This document shows, one piece after another, positions 33,894 to 42,076 of a DNA stretch of 64,000 nt; positions within the stretch are counted from its first letter, which is position 1; every line of letters begins with the position of its first letter. Source of the stretch: Variovorax sp. MHTC-1 (lineage in GTDB: Bacteria; Pseudomonadota; Gammaproteobacteria; Burkholderiales; Burkholderiaceae_C); the NCBI RefSeq assembly GCF_003984645.1, contig NZ_RWKI01000005.1:124001-188000 (forward strand). The letters run 5' to 3'. The position numbers and the translations under genes are program-made. The notes under the pieces are model-generated. The model saw only the letters and a list, made by a program, of their open reading frames with translations, ran no database searches and had not been told where the DNA came from.

Positions 33894-35596
33894 CGCCTGC
33901 GCTCGCCCTGCACCCGCTGTTCGCCGGCATTTCGTCCGAGGCGCTCGCCTCCCTTGAACGATGCCTGCAAACGCGTCGCTTCGAAGCGGGCGACATCATC
34001 CTGCGCGCCGGCGTGCCGTCGGCCGAGCTGTTCGGGCTGATCGACGGCGCTGTGCGCGTCGAGCTGGCCGGGGGTGGCCGGCGGCTGCTGCTGTTGCCGC
34101 CCCAGTGCTTCGGCGAGCTGTCGGCGCTGACCGGCGATCCGGTCTCGGCCAACGTCGTCGCCCAGCGCGATGTGCGAACCTGGGTCCTCTCGGCCCCCGT
34201 TCTCTTAGGGGCGATGGCGCAGGAGGTCGCGTTCTTCCGCAACGTCGCGACCTTGCTGGGGCTGCGCCTTCGCGAGCGGACGCGCCGTGCGCCGGCGGCG
34301 CGGCCGCGCGTCGTGCTGGTGCCGACGGGGGAGGATGGCGACCCGATCCTGCTGGCGGCGCTTGCCCGCGGTTTGCAGCACTACGCGCCCGGCTCCGAGC
34401 ACGACGAGTCGCGCGACGACGCGGCAAGCGGCGCGCTGCACATTCGCCGCTGGCGGGACGTTGGGCCGAGCGACGCAGTGCTGCTGCTCGGTACCGGCCA
34501 GGCCGGCAGCGCGGCGTTGCTGGCGGAGCTCGATGCCGATGACGCGTTGCTGGTCACCGCAGACGATCTGCGCCGCCTCCCGGATACGCACGCCGCCCCC
34601 GTCGTCTGGCGCCCGGGTGCGCTCTCCGGGGCGGCGGCACTGCAGCGCTGGTGCCACGCGGTGCCGCGCGACGAGATCGACGCTGCGGCATCGGGCGGCG
34701 ACTGGTCGCGGGCGCGCCAGCCGGCGCTCGATCACCTCGTGCGGCGGCTTTGCGGCCGGGAGGTGGGCGTGGCCATGAGCGTGGGCGCGGCTGCCGGGCT
34801 GGCGCACCTGGGGGTGCTCGAGGTCCTGGAGAGCGACGGGCTGCCGATCGACTTCCTTTGCGGCTCGAGCATGGGGGGTGCTGTGGCACTGGCCTTTGCC
34901 CGATTCGGCAGCGCGCGCGCGGCGACCGAGAACGTCCTGCGCGTGGTCGCGGACTTCGCGCGCGCCAGGGGCATGCAATGGCTGCCACGCGCCTCGCTCA
35001 TCTCCGCATCGCGCATGACGACGCTCACCCGCGAGCTGTATGGCGATGCCACGTTTGCGCAGTTGCGGTTGCCGGTCGCGGTCGTCGCGGCCGACCTGAC
35101 GATGGGCAAGCGTGCCGTGCTCGACAGCGGCGCCGTGGCGCCGGCGGCACGGGCCACGGCGGCGATCCCGGGGGTGTTCGCCGCGGTCCGGCTCGGCGAC
35201 TCGGTACTCGTCGACGGTGCGGTCGTGTCGCGCCTGCCGGTCGACCTGCTCGCCGCGCGCGGCTGCGGCTTCAGGCTCGCCGCGCTGGTCCGACCCACCT
35301 ATCCCGAGGCGCCCCCCGATGCTGCGCGCGCCGCCGATCGCTTCGAACAGCGACTGCGTCGCCCGTTCGGCCTGCGCGCTGCAATGGGCGGTGCCTGGCG
35401 CTTGCAGGGCTGGTGGGACGCCGCCGCCCAGGCCGATCGCGCCGACCTGTCGCTGACCGTTCCGATCCCGGTCGGCGAAGGCTTCAACTTTGCGGCGGCC
35501 GAGGCCATGGTCGACTGTGGCCGGCGCACGGCGCTGGAGCGTCTGCCGCAGATCCGCCTGGCGATGCAGCAGGTGCTGGCGCCAGGGGTGCCTTGA
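33890..35596 (+). CDS. cNMP-binding-domain patatin-like phospholipase (NTE-like)
   Basis: 568 residues. The N-terminal 120 form a cyclic-nucleotide-binding fold, but the cassette reads CFGELSALTGDPVSANV, with valine where arginine is normal, so ligand binding may be lost. The C-terminal domain is patatin: the nucleophile is in CGSSMGGAVALAF (GSSMG), the aspartate in VDGAVVSRLP, and the oxyanion loop is SVGAAAGLAHLG. It would cut acyl chains from phospholipids near the inner membrane. CNB-plus-patatin is the plan of neuropathy target esterase homologues. It is coupled to the 57-residue gene upstream. Confidence 0.85.
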   Translation: MTPALALHPLFAGISSEALASLERCLQTRRFEAGDIILRAGVPSAELFGLIDGAVRVELAGGGRRLLLLPPQCFGELSALTGDPVSANVVAQRDVRTWVLSAPVLLGAMAQEVAFFRNVATLLGLRLRERTRRAPAARPRVVLVPTGEDGDPILLAALARGLQHYAPGSEHDESRDDAASGALHIRRWRDVGPSDAVLLLGTGQAGSAALLAELDADDALLVTADDLRRLPDTHAAPVVWRPGALSGAAALQRWCHAVPRDEIDAAASGGDWSRARQPALDHLVRRLCGREVGVAMSVGAAAGLAHLGVLEVLESDGLPIDFLCGSSMGGAVALAFARFGSARAATENVLRVVADFARARGMQWLPRASLISASRMTTLTRELYGDATFAQLRLPVAVVAADLTMGKRAVLDSGAVAPAARATAAIPGVFAAVRLGDSVLVDGAVVSRLPVDLLAARGCGFRLAALVRPTYPEAPPDAARAADRFEQRLRRPFGLRAAMGGAWRLQGWWDAAAQADRADLSLTVPIPVGEGFNFAAAEAMVDCGRRTALERLPQIRLAMQQVLAPGVP

Positions 35597-35655
35597 CAAT
35601 ACGCAGCCGGGCGTGGGTCACCGGCACCCAGTAGTTGACCTGCGCCATTGCGAGC

Positions 35656-35757
35656 GTGGACGATATCTTTGACTTCGCTGATCGCCTCAAGGCTTGTGTC
35701 AACGCGTACCTGAAGCCGACTTCGGTCAAGGAATCTGCTGAACCGGTTGTTGGTTGA
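35656..35757 (+). other. Possible short gene or remnant in the patatin-kinase gap
   Basis: The 267 bases between the convergent patatin and histidine kinase genes hold no clear gene. A GTG at 35656 opens a 33-residue frame (VDDIFDFADRLKACVNAYLK onward) that has natural-looking composition, unlike shadow frames. It is not preceded by a good ribosome-binding site and might be the remnant of a larger protein. Confidence 0.25.
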
Positions 35758-35863
35758 AAAGCTCTCGACTCGAGGTGAGAGGTCATCCAGAACGCCGCGG
35801 CGCCCGTTCTGGCTTCGCGGAGGCAGTTCAGCCATGACAAGGAGACGCCGCGCCGCACGGCGT

Positions 35864-36997
35864 TCATCCCGGTTGCAGCAGGCAGCGCGGAAGGCGAATG
35901 CTGAAAACGCATCCGGTGCCAGGCACGTCTCGAACAGTCAGCGTGCCGGAGTCGGCTTCAACGCTCTGCCGGGCGATGCAAAGACCAAGACCCAGGCCTG
36001 ACTTGTCATTGCTGCCTTGATGGAAGGGGATGAACATCTTGGCGACACTTTCGGGCGACAGCCCGCCGCAGTGGTCCTCGACTTCGATGAGGACGTGCTC
36101 TCCCACTCCGCGCGCCGTCAACATGACCCTTGTATGGGCGCGAGTGAACTTGAACGCGTTCTGCAGGAGGTTGGTCAACGCAGCGAGCAAGAGTTCGCGG
36201 TTCGCGCTGACGCCCAGAAGCGGGTCTACCGGTGCGACCTCGAAGACGCAACCTGCAGCGCTTGCATTGAGTCGGGCCGCGTTTTCGGCATCCATCATCA
36301 ACGAGGCGACGGAGAATGCATGGCGTTGCTTCGGTGCGCCGCTGCGTACCTCGGCGAGCGACCGACTGATCAGGTTTCCAAGCGATGAAAGGCTGCGCTT
36401 CAAAACGGCTCCAGTGGCGCCGCTCACCGTCATGTTGCCCAACTCAAGGGCTCGGACCGCGAGAATTGCAGTACCCAAGGAGTTGCGCAACTCATGAACC
36501 AGGAAGCCGAAACGCTCGTGCGCGTCGGCGTCCTGCTGCCGGGCAATCTGCGTGTCGCGTTGAAGACTGAACTCCGTGACAGCGTCGGCGATGGCATTGT
36601 CCAGACACCGATTCAGGGTGCGGAACTCCCCGATGGCGAATGGCGCGTCTCTCTCGAATGCCAAATCAGTGATTGCCTGGCAGACGTCCCCGTAGTCGTG
36701 AACGACCTGGTCGACAGAATAGCCGAGCTTCAGCAGTTCTCTTCCATGCGCAGCGGCGCTCAAGCCTATTTCAGACAAAGCCAGCGAATCCCCGCCCGAG
36801 GCCCCCGAGATCCTGATGCCTTCCTCAGCTTCGTCGGCCTGTTCCGCTGCAAGTGTTCTTGTGAGTTGATCAAGAAACAATGGAACGCCATTTGCAAGCT
36901 GTTGTTCGGTTGCGGCTCGTCTGGGTCTTTGCGCAACCTTTGTCTTGCAGCGTGCGATCAGCTCATCGCGGTTGTTGATCAAGAATCTGTGCATCAT
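35864..36997 (-). CDS. Soluble sensor histidine kinase
   Basis: 377 residues without membrane helices, so it senses something in the cytoplasm. The N-terminal 150 residues are helical with no clear family (HGRELLKLGYSVDQVVHDYG is like RsbR-type sensors). The phosphoacceptor His168 is in FLVHELRNSLGTA. The ATPase domain has the N box NLLQNAFKFT, a D-x-G-type motif EDHCGGLSPES, and G2 SGLGLGLCIARQ. It follows the single-domain receiver gene by 135 bases on the same strand and would phosphorylate it. Confidence 0.87.
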   Translation of the reverse strand: MMHRFLINNRDELIARCKTKVAQRPRRAATEQQLANGVPLFLDQLTRTLAAEQADEAEEGIRISGASGGDSLALSEIGLSAAAHGRELLKLGYSVDQVVHDYGDVCQAITDLAFERDAPFAIGEFRTLNRCLDNAIADAVTEFSLQRDTQIARQQDADAHERFGFLVHELRNSLGTAILAVRALELGNMTVSGATGAVLKRSLSSLGNLISRSLAEVRSGAPKQRHAFSVASLMMDAENAARLNASAAGCVFEVAPVDPLLGVSANRELLLAALTNLLQNAFKFTRAHTRVMLTARGVGEHVLIEVEDHCGGLSPESVAKMFIPFHQGSNDKSGLGLGLCIARQSVEADSGTLTVRDVPGTGCVFSIRLPRCLLQPG

Positions 36998-37132
36998 GGA
37001 ACGCCTCGCGAGCTTCTAACGTGCTTCATCTCGACGAACGCCGAGCTCTCGCTCTTCTCTTCTACGACTTCGAGCGCCATGAGTCCGTGCGCTAACGCAC
37101 ATAGAAGTTCCAGCTCGCGCAGTCCAGGCGCG

Positions 37133-37513
37133 TCACATGGGGGTTTCTTTCGGCGCGTTGCAGAAGTCGAAAAACCCGTCCAGTTCCGTGGATTTGTCGA
37201 AGACGGCGTCCGCACCCAGCGCCATGCATCGCGCACGGATGTCGGCCGTGCAGTAGTTCGTGAGGATGACCACGCGTTGGTGCGGCTGTCGGTGGTCGCA
37301 CCCTTTCAGAACACCGAGCCCCGACCCATCCTTGAGAAAGAGGTCGACCACCGCCAAATCCCAGGAGCCGTCATGGCCGTCGAGCCACTCGCTCGCGTCG
37401 TGCTCGCCTTCGGCAAACCCGACAACCCGGCAGTTGGCAAGATCCTTCAGCGTAGGAATCAAGTTTTCCCTGATGGTCGCATTGTCCTCAACGAGATAAG
37501 TGATGGCTGCCAT
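37133..37513 (-). CDS. Single-domain response regulator (CheY-like receiver)
   Basis: 126 residues, receiver only. The acidic pair is in YLVEDNAT, the phosphorylated Asp57 in LAVVDLFLKD, the switch Thr in VVILTNYC, and the Lys in AVFDKSTEL. There is no output domain, so it likely acts by protein contact or in a phosphorelay. It sits directly upstream of the histidine kinase on the same strand. The start at 37513 (MAAITYLVED) is taken over an ATG at 37525 because it fits receiver N-termini. Bases 37515-37668 hold no supported gene. Confidence 0.88.
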   Translation of the reverse strand: MAAITYLVEDNATIRENLIPTLKDLANCRVVGFAEGEHDASEWLDGHDGSWDLAVVDLFLKDGSGLGVLKGCDHRQPHQRVVILTNYCTADIRARCMALGADAVFDKSTELDGFFDFCNAPKETPM

Positions 37514-37668
37514 GGGTGCCCACATTGGAGAGAAGGGAGCCTAAGGCGCCGGACTCACGCAAGAGGGTGGGCATGCCGCCCGACTCCGTGTGGGACCGAC
37601 ACCTGCCATCCACCAAAAGGATGTATGGCCGGGCGCTCAGTCCGGCGTCAGGTTGCGATGCGCCGGCA

Positions 37669-38316
37669 TCACCCGGATTTGCGCCGAGCGCTCTTCCTGT
37701 GGCCCTCGGCGCGCGGGCTGTCCGTACCCGCCGAGGCACCGCCGCCATTCGCCTGGTCGACCCACAACAAGGTGTCGACGTACGACATGAAGCGGTGGAG
37801 GTACTCCGGCGACAGCTCGCGCATCACGGTGAGCGATCGATGCACGAGGCGGTGCGAGTTGAGAGGGCCGGCGTTCTCCGGCACCAACGCTTGCGACTGC
37901 GTCAGCCGTCGATCGGCGCTGAGCCTCGACCAGGTGCTTCTGAAATAGTCGAGCGTCTTCGAGTCGAGCGCCGTGCCGTCCCCGCGCGATGACGACGCAT
38001 GCCGGGCGACATGATCGACGAGCGCCGCGAGCGCGCCGCGCTGGGCCTGGCCCGGCTGCGCCGCAGCGTCGCCGTCCGCGCATCGAGCGCTTTCGAGATC
38101 CTCTCCGTAAGCCGCGAGCAGCTTGTGCACCTTGTCGTCCAGGACGCGTCGCGCCTCGCCGCTGTGGGCTTCCGCGCGTCCGGCCAGCACCTCGATGAAA
38201 CGAAAGCGGACCGGATCGAAGCGATGGTCGCCGCGCTCGCGCCATGCATCGATCATGGCGCCGGCCGCGCGTACGCCTTTCCCTTCGCTGCTACCCACGG
38301 GGCTTCGTGCTTGCAT
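37669..38316 (-). CDS. DUF2894 family protein
   Basis: About 215 residues from ATG 38316; a shorter start at 38256 (MIDAWRERGDHRFDPVRF) and longer frames are possible. The core RFRFIEVLAGRAEAHSGEAR, then RRVLDDKVHKLLAAYGEDLE, matches what I know as DUF2894. The C-terminal half is helical and ends in a basic tail rich in Arg and Lys (SARRKSG). It has no known function. It overlaps the end of the OmpA-like gene, so it is the last gene of the four-gene operon that carries the ZorA/ZorB-like pair. Confidence 0.72.
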   Translation of the reverse strand: MQARSPVGSSEGKGVRAAGAMIDAWRERGDHRFDPVRFRFIEVLAGRAEAHSGEARRVLDDKVHKLLAAYGEDLESARCADGDAAAQPGQAQRGALAALVDHVARHASSSRGDGTALDSKTLDYFRSTWSRLSADRRLTQSQALVPENAGPLNSHRLVHRSLTVMRELSPEYLHRFMSYVDTLLWVDQANGGGASAGTDSPRAEGHRKSARRKSG

Positions 38317-38938
38317 TGGAGGGCCTCGGCGTGGGCGCCATCTCCACGCGCCGGTTCCTGGCGCGTCCGTCCGCCTCGGCATTCGATGCCACCGCCTGCT
38401 CGGACCCGAAGGCCGCGGCAAAGACCGAGGCCGACGGGATGCCTTCCTCGATCAAGGCGCGGGTCACGGTCAAGGCCCGCTGAGCCGACAGCTCCCAGTT
38501 GTCGGCGAACTGGCGGTTGCCGCCGCGCACCTGCCGGTCGTCGGTGAAGCCGCTCACCATCAGGATCTCGTCGCGGGCCTGGAGGTAGGCGGCCAGCGGT
38601 GCGCTCAGGCTCTTCAGCAGTTGCCGGCCCTCGGGCTCCAGTTCGGCGGAGTTGAGGGCGAACAGCACGCTGCCGCTGATGCCGATGCGCCCGTCGTTCA
38701 GCGTCACCCGGCCCGCCGCCAACGGGCCCGCCAGGGCTTGCTCGAGGGCCTGCAGCCGCTGCGCCGCCGCTTGCCGCTGCTTGACTTCGGCTTCCAGCTT
38801 CGTCGTGAGGTCCAGCTGCATGCCGACCACGCACACCAGGATCAGCACGAAGGCGCCCAGCAGCCCCGACATCAGATCGCCGAAGATGGCCCACACCGGC
38901 ACCGTCGGCTCCAGGCCGGCGTCGACGTCCTCGCTCAT
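38291..38938 (-). CDS. MotB/ZorB-like OmpA-domain protein
   Basis: 215 residues from ATG 38938; its first base overlaps the upstream stop (TGATG). A short cytoplasmic start is followed by one membrane helix (VPVWAIFGDLMSGLLGAFVL) that holds Asp21, in the position of the ion-carrying aspartate of MotB and ZorB. A coiled linker leads to an OmpA/MotB peptidoglycan-binding domain (LFALNSAELEPEGRQLL, then NWELSAQRAL and GRARNRRVEM). Together with the next upstream gene it would form an ion-driven stator anchored to the cell wall. Ion flow is inferred, not shown. Confidence 0.85.
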   Translation of the reverse strand: MSEDVDAGLEPTVPVWAIFGDLMSGLLGAFVLILVCVVGMQLDLTTKLEAEVKQRQAAAQRLQALEQALAGPLAAGRVTLNDGRIGISGSVLFALNSAELEPEGRQLLKSLSAPLAAYLQARDEILMVSGFTDDRQVRGGNRQFADNWELSAQRALTVTRALIEEGIPSASVFAAAFGSEQAVASNAEADGRARNRRVEMAPTPRPSNASTKPRG

Positions 38939-40743
38939 CACGCTTCGCTGCCCACGGGCGCGCGGCTACTCGCGAGCTGCTGCAGATCCTCGACGATCTG
39001 CTTCTGCGACAGGATGCTGAGGTCGATGACTTCCCGGGCCTGCGCCACGTAGTAGTCCAGCTGCTCGTCGCTGCGCGCGATGGACTTGCCGAGCGCGCTT
39101 TCGATGCGCTGCAGATGGGCCACCAGCTTGTCGTTCGATTGGCTGAACAGCTGCACGGCGAAGCCGAATGCCTCGCCCAGGCTCGCCACCTCGACGGCGC
39201 TGCCGGTGATCTGCGCGGCGACGCCGGCCATCTTCTCGGTTTGCGCTTCGACCTTGTCCGTGAAGCGGGTGCCGACACGGTCCAGCACGTCGGCCGACGC
39301 GGCGACCAGTGCGTCGATCGCCGAGCGCTGTTCGGTGGAGGCATGGTTCACGCCGTCGAGCAGGGTCTGCAGCGTTTCCAGGATGCGGCTGCGTTCCTCC
39401 AGCATCGCGTTGTCGCGCACCATGCTGTCGGACAACTTCTGGCGCAGCTCGGCAATCACCTCGGCCGCGGCGCGCGGGGCTTCCGACGCGGCTTGCACGA
39501 GCTGGGCGATCTCGGCGATGGTGCTGCGCGCGTGCGCTTCGGTCTGGGCCGACAGCTCGCGCGCGGTCTCGGCCAACGTCTTGCAGATCTCCTGCTGCTG
39601 GCTCTCGCTGCGGGCACCCGCCTGCTGCCATTCCTGCTGCAGCGACGAGGCCATCGCCTCGAGCGCATCGGTCCAGGCCGCCAGTCGCTGCTGGTCTTGC
39701 GATGCCATCTTCGCCTGCAGCTCCGCCTGCGCCTGGCCGACCGTGCCGAGCAGCGAGGCCGAATGCTGCTCGAAGCGGGTCGACAGCCCTTCCAGCTGCC
39801 GCTGCACGCCGTGCTCGATGGTCTCGTGCATTGCGGCCGCCTCGCGCGCGATCCCGGCCATGGTCGCTTCGACGACCGGCTGGATCGCCGCGCCGGCCAC
39901 GCGGGCGCTTTCGGTCAGGCTTTGCTTCAAGGAACGGTCGACGGAAGAGGCCAAGCCTGCATATGCGGCCTCGGCCTTGCTATGGAAGCCGTCCTGGCTG
40001 GCGAGCAGGCGTTCGTTCAAGGCCTGGCTCTGCCGTTCCATCGTCGCCATCATGGCCTGCAGCCGGTCGACCAGCTCGGGCATCGCATCGCCCTGGCGCT
40101 GCAGCAGCTTGAAGGACTCCTCGCGCTGATGGGCCAACGAGAAGACGCGCAAGGTGCTCGCGATCTTCGTGTCGAGCAGCTGTGCAGCCTGCAGCCTGTC
40201 GCGCCGGCACAAGGCGGAGACCAGGCCCAGCATCGCGGAGGCGGCCACGCCTGCGACCGAGGTGCCGAAGGCCAGCCCCAGGCCCTTGACCGGGGCGGCC
40301 AGCGAGGCGCGGATGGCCTGCAGGTCCGCCGCGCTCTCCAGGGCGATCCCGGTGCCGTTGAGCGTGACCACCATGCCGAGGAAGGTGCCCAGCATCCCCA
40401 GCAGCACCAGCAGCCCGGCCAGGTACGGCGTCAGGGCCGGGCCGGGCAGGCCGACGCGCTCGCCCTCGATGCGCAGGCGCACCGCGTTGCGCAAGGAAGG
40501 ATGCAGCTGGTCGAGCCAGTGGCCCAGGCTCGCCGGCGGGCCGGGCATGTCCGCCAAGGATTGCGCGAGGGTGGCCGTGGCCTGGCGGAAGCGGTGCAGC
40601 TCCAGCGCGCCCATCAGGTAGAAGGCGCCGATGAGCAGTGTGATCGCCAGTGCCAGCGGGTTCGAGCCGATGTACCCGACGCCGACCCAGCACACGGCGG
40701 CCAGGCCGACAAAGAAAACAGCGTGATGAAAATATCTGGTCAT
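38938..40743 (-). CDS. DUF802 protein: MotA/ExbB/ZorA-like with long coiled-coil tail
   Basis: 601 residues from ATG 40743, which overlaps the DUF3348 stop as ATGA. Four hydrophobic helices are seen near residues 8-27, 30-47, 107-127 and 154-177. The last two (LLVLLGMLGTFLGMVVTL and GLAFGTSVAGVAASAMLGL) carry the Gly/Thr-rich motifs of MotA/ExbB/TolQ stator subunits. Residues 190-601 are a continuous heptad-rich coiled coil, with Gln/Ala-rich stretches (RQGDAMPELVDRLQAMMATM onward). This resembles ZorA, whose long cytoplasmic tail is unusual among stators. It pairs with the OmpA-like gene downstream. Confidence 0.85.
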   Translation of the reverse strand: MTRYFHHAVFFVGLAAVCWVGVGYIGSNPLALAITLLIGAFYLMGALELHRFRQATATLAQSLADMPGPPASLGHWLDQLHPSLRNAVRLRIEGERVGLPGPALTPYLAGLLVLLGMLGTFLGMVVTLNGTGIALESAADLQAIRASLAAPVKGLGLAFGTSVAGVAASAMLGLVSALCRRDRLQAAQLLDTKIASTLRVFSLAHQREESFKLLQRQGDAMPELVDRLQAMMATMERQSQALNERLLASQDGFHSKAEAAYAGLASSVDRSLKQSLTESARVAGAAIQPVVEATMAGIAREAAAMHETIEHGVQRQLEGLSTRFEQHSASLLGTVGQAQAELQAKMASQDQQRLAAWTDALEAMASSLQQEWQQAGARSESQQQEICKTLAETARELSAQTEAHARSTIAEIAQLVQAASEAPRAAAEVIAELRQKLSDSMVRDNAMLEERSRILETLQTLLDGVNHASTEQRSAIDALVAASADVLDRVGTRFTDKVEAQTEKMAGVAAQITGSAVEVASLGEAFGFAVQLFSQSNDKLVAHLQRIESALGKSIARSDEQLDYYVAQAREVIDLSILSQKQIVEDLQQLASSRAPVGSEA

Positions 40744-41399
40744 GACCTTTTGCGAAGGGCTTCGAGCAGCCCCTCGACCGGTTGAAATCGAATATCCAGC
40801 TCGGCGAGCAAGACGCCTTGCATGTTCTTGCCGAACGCGTCCAGCCACCCTTCGGGCTGAGCCTCGCTGTCAGCCTGGCGCACGCGCTCGAAATGCTTTT
40901 CGAGCAGTGCGGGCACGGTCGACAGCACGCGGTGCTCGTGCGCAGCCAGCGCCTGCTCCATCACGGCATCCATCGCAGCAAGCCGGGCCATGTCGGGCGA
41001 CCTGGCCGCCAGCTTCGCGCGCAGACGAGCGCGCAAGGGTTCGACAGCCGCCTCCATGGCCTGCTGCCTGGCGTGGTAGCGCCGGCGGTAGGCCGCGAAG
41101 TCGGCCCCGATCGTGCTCTCTGCGGCGATGGCATTCGCCAATGCGGCTCGCACGCGGGCGCATTCGCGTTCTTCGGCATCGCTTCCGGAAGCTGCTGCGC
41201 CGGATGGCGCAGTCGCCGGGCCGCTCTGCAACGCCGCGGCCAGCGAGATGGCGTCGGTCCAACGCAGCCATTCACTCAATCGATCCGCGAAGCCTTGTTT
41301 GGATTCGGGAACGTCGGTGTCGGTCAGTTGAGCGAGCAAGCGAATGAGCGCCGAGCCGCTGACACCTTTGCGACCTGTGCGCCGTGACACTTGCACCAT
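40740..41399 (-). CDS. DUF3348 family protein
   Basis: 219 residues, predicted soluble and mostly helical. GSALIRLLAQLTDTDVPESK near the N-terminus and EWLRWTDAISLAAAL are characteristic, and the C-terminal half (ERVRQADSEAQPEGWLDAFG) ends in a basic tail. The family has no known function as far as I know, and its gene lies upstream of DUF802 in Burkholderiales. It is first in the four-gene overlapping operon, which makes it a likely partner or regulator of the stator-like complex. Confidence 0.8.
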   Translation of the reverse strand: MVQVSRRTGRKGVSGSALIRLLAQLTDTDVPESKQGFADRLSEWLRWTDAISLAAALQSGPATAPSGAAASGSDAEERECARVRAALANAIAAESTIGADFAAYRRRYHARQQAMEAAVEPLRARLRAKLAARSPDMARLAAMDAVMEQALAAHEHRVLSTVPALLEKHFERVRQADSEAQPEGWLDAFGKNMQGVLLAELDIRFQPVEGLLEALRKRS

Positions 41400-41566
41400 A
41401 CCGCCAGAGGGAAAAAGCCCAGCAGTCTACACCGACCGCCCAGCCCGGGAACCGGCGCAGGCAAGGCCTGTCGTCGCGCGACCGCGCGCGAGCCTTTGCG
41501 CCTCAGGACTCTGCGTTGCCGTCTGACAGCAGGCGGCAGGGTCATGGTTCTAGCCTGGAGCTTTCG

Positions 41567-41794
41567 ATGCAGAAACGAGATGCCATGAACGCCCACAATC
41601 CACGAGCGAACGACCGGGACAACAAGCGCGCTTTCCGATGGGCGGCGATCGTTGCGGCCCTTCTGATCGTGGGTGCGCTGGTGTTCAATGTGTTCTGGTA
41701 CAAGAAGCCGCCGGCGAATGTCGACGACTCGCCTGCCGCAGGCGCGCCCGCACAGACGCCGCGGCCCGCACCCGAAAAGCCGCCGGGTTCCTAG
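41567..41794 (+). CDS. Small membrane protein with proline-rich tail
   Basis: 75 residues. ATG 41567 follows CTGGAGCTTTCG; an ATG at 41585 is nearly as good. A basic start (DNKRAFRWAAI) precedes a single helix (AAIVAALLIVGALVFNVFWY) and a Pro/Ala-rich tail that would sit in the periplasm. No family is recognised. It is divergent from the DUF3348 gene and close upstream of another small gene. Confidence 0.6.
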   Translation: MQKRDAMNAHNPRANDRDNKRAFRWAAIVAALLIVGALVFNVFWYKKPPANVDDSPAAGAPAQTPRPAPEKPPGS

Positions 41795-41831
41795 CCCGAG
41801 CCGGCTTTCGAGACCACGACAGGAGCCCACG

Positions 41832-42020
41832 ATGCCCGAAGACTCGACTATTCCCGTTCCACCCGGCCTGTCGTCCCCGCGAGCGGTTTATCAGGCGCTC
41901 GCCCAGCGCCTCGGTGTGCTGGCACCGGGCGAGACGCTGTCGGACGAACTCATGGCTTTTGCGGACGAGGTTGCGCGCATGGCCGCGGAAGGCCGCGACA
42001 GCGGCCGAGGCGCTGAATGA
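41832..42020 (+). CDS. Small hypothetical protein
   Basis: 62 residues, from ATG 41832 preceded by AGGAGCCCACG at good spacing. The sequence MPEDSTIPVPPGLSSPRAVY, then LAQRLGVLAPGETLSDELMA, is amphipathic and soluble. I recognise no family. It lies 37 bases after the small membrane protein gene and may share its transcript. Confidence 0.55.
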   Translation: MPEDSTIPVPPGLSSPRAVYQALAQRLGVLAPGETLSDELMAFADEVARMAAEGRDSGRGAE

Positions 42021-42076
42021 TCCGATTCGGCGTCGGGTAACCTCCCTCCATCGAAGATCCGATGGAGGCGGCGGAC

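Noticed and set aside
29764..35596. Calling the locus Pycsar or CBASS
   Set aside because: The cyclase is broken, no CD-NTase is present, and the patatin CNB cassette lacks its arginine.
36886..36897. AACGCCATTTGC match to the inverted-repeat element inside the histidine kinase gene
   Set aside because: Twelve bases inside a conserved coding sequence with no inverted partner. Coincidence is more likely than an element copy.
37669..41399. Calling the operon a complete Zorya system
   Set aside because: ZorC, ZorD and ZorE type genes (helicase or HNH nuclease) are absent nearby. Only the motor pair is similar.
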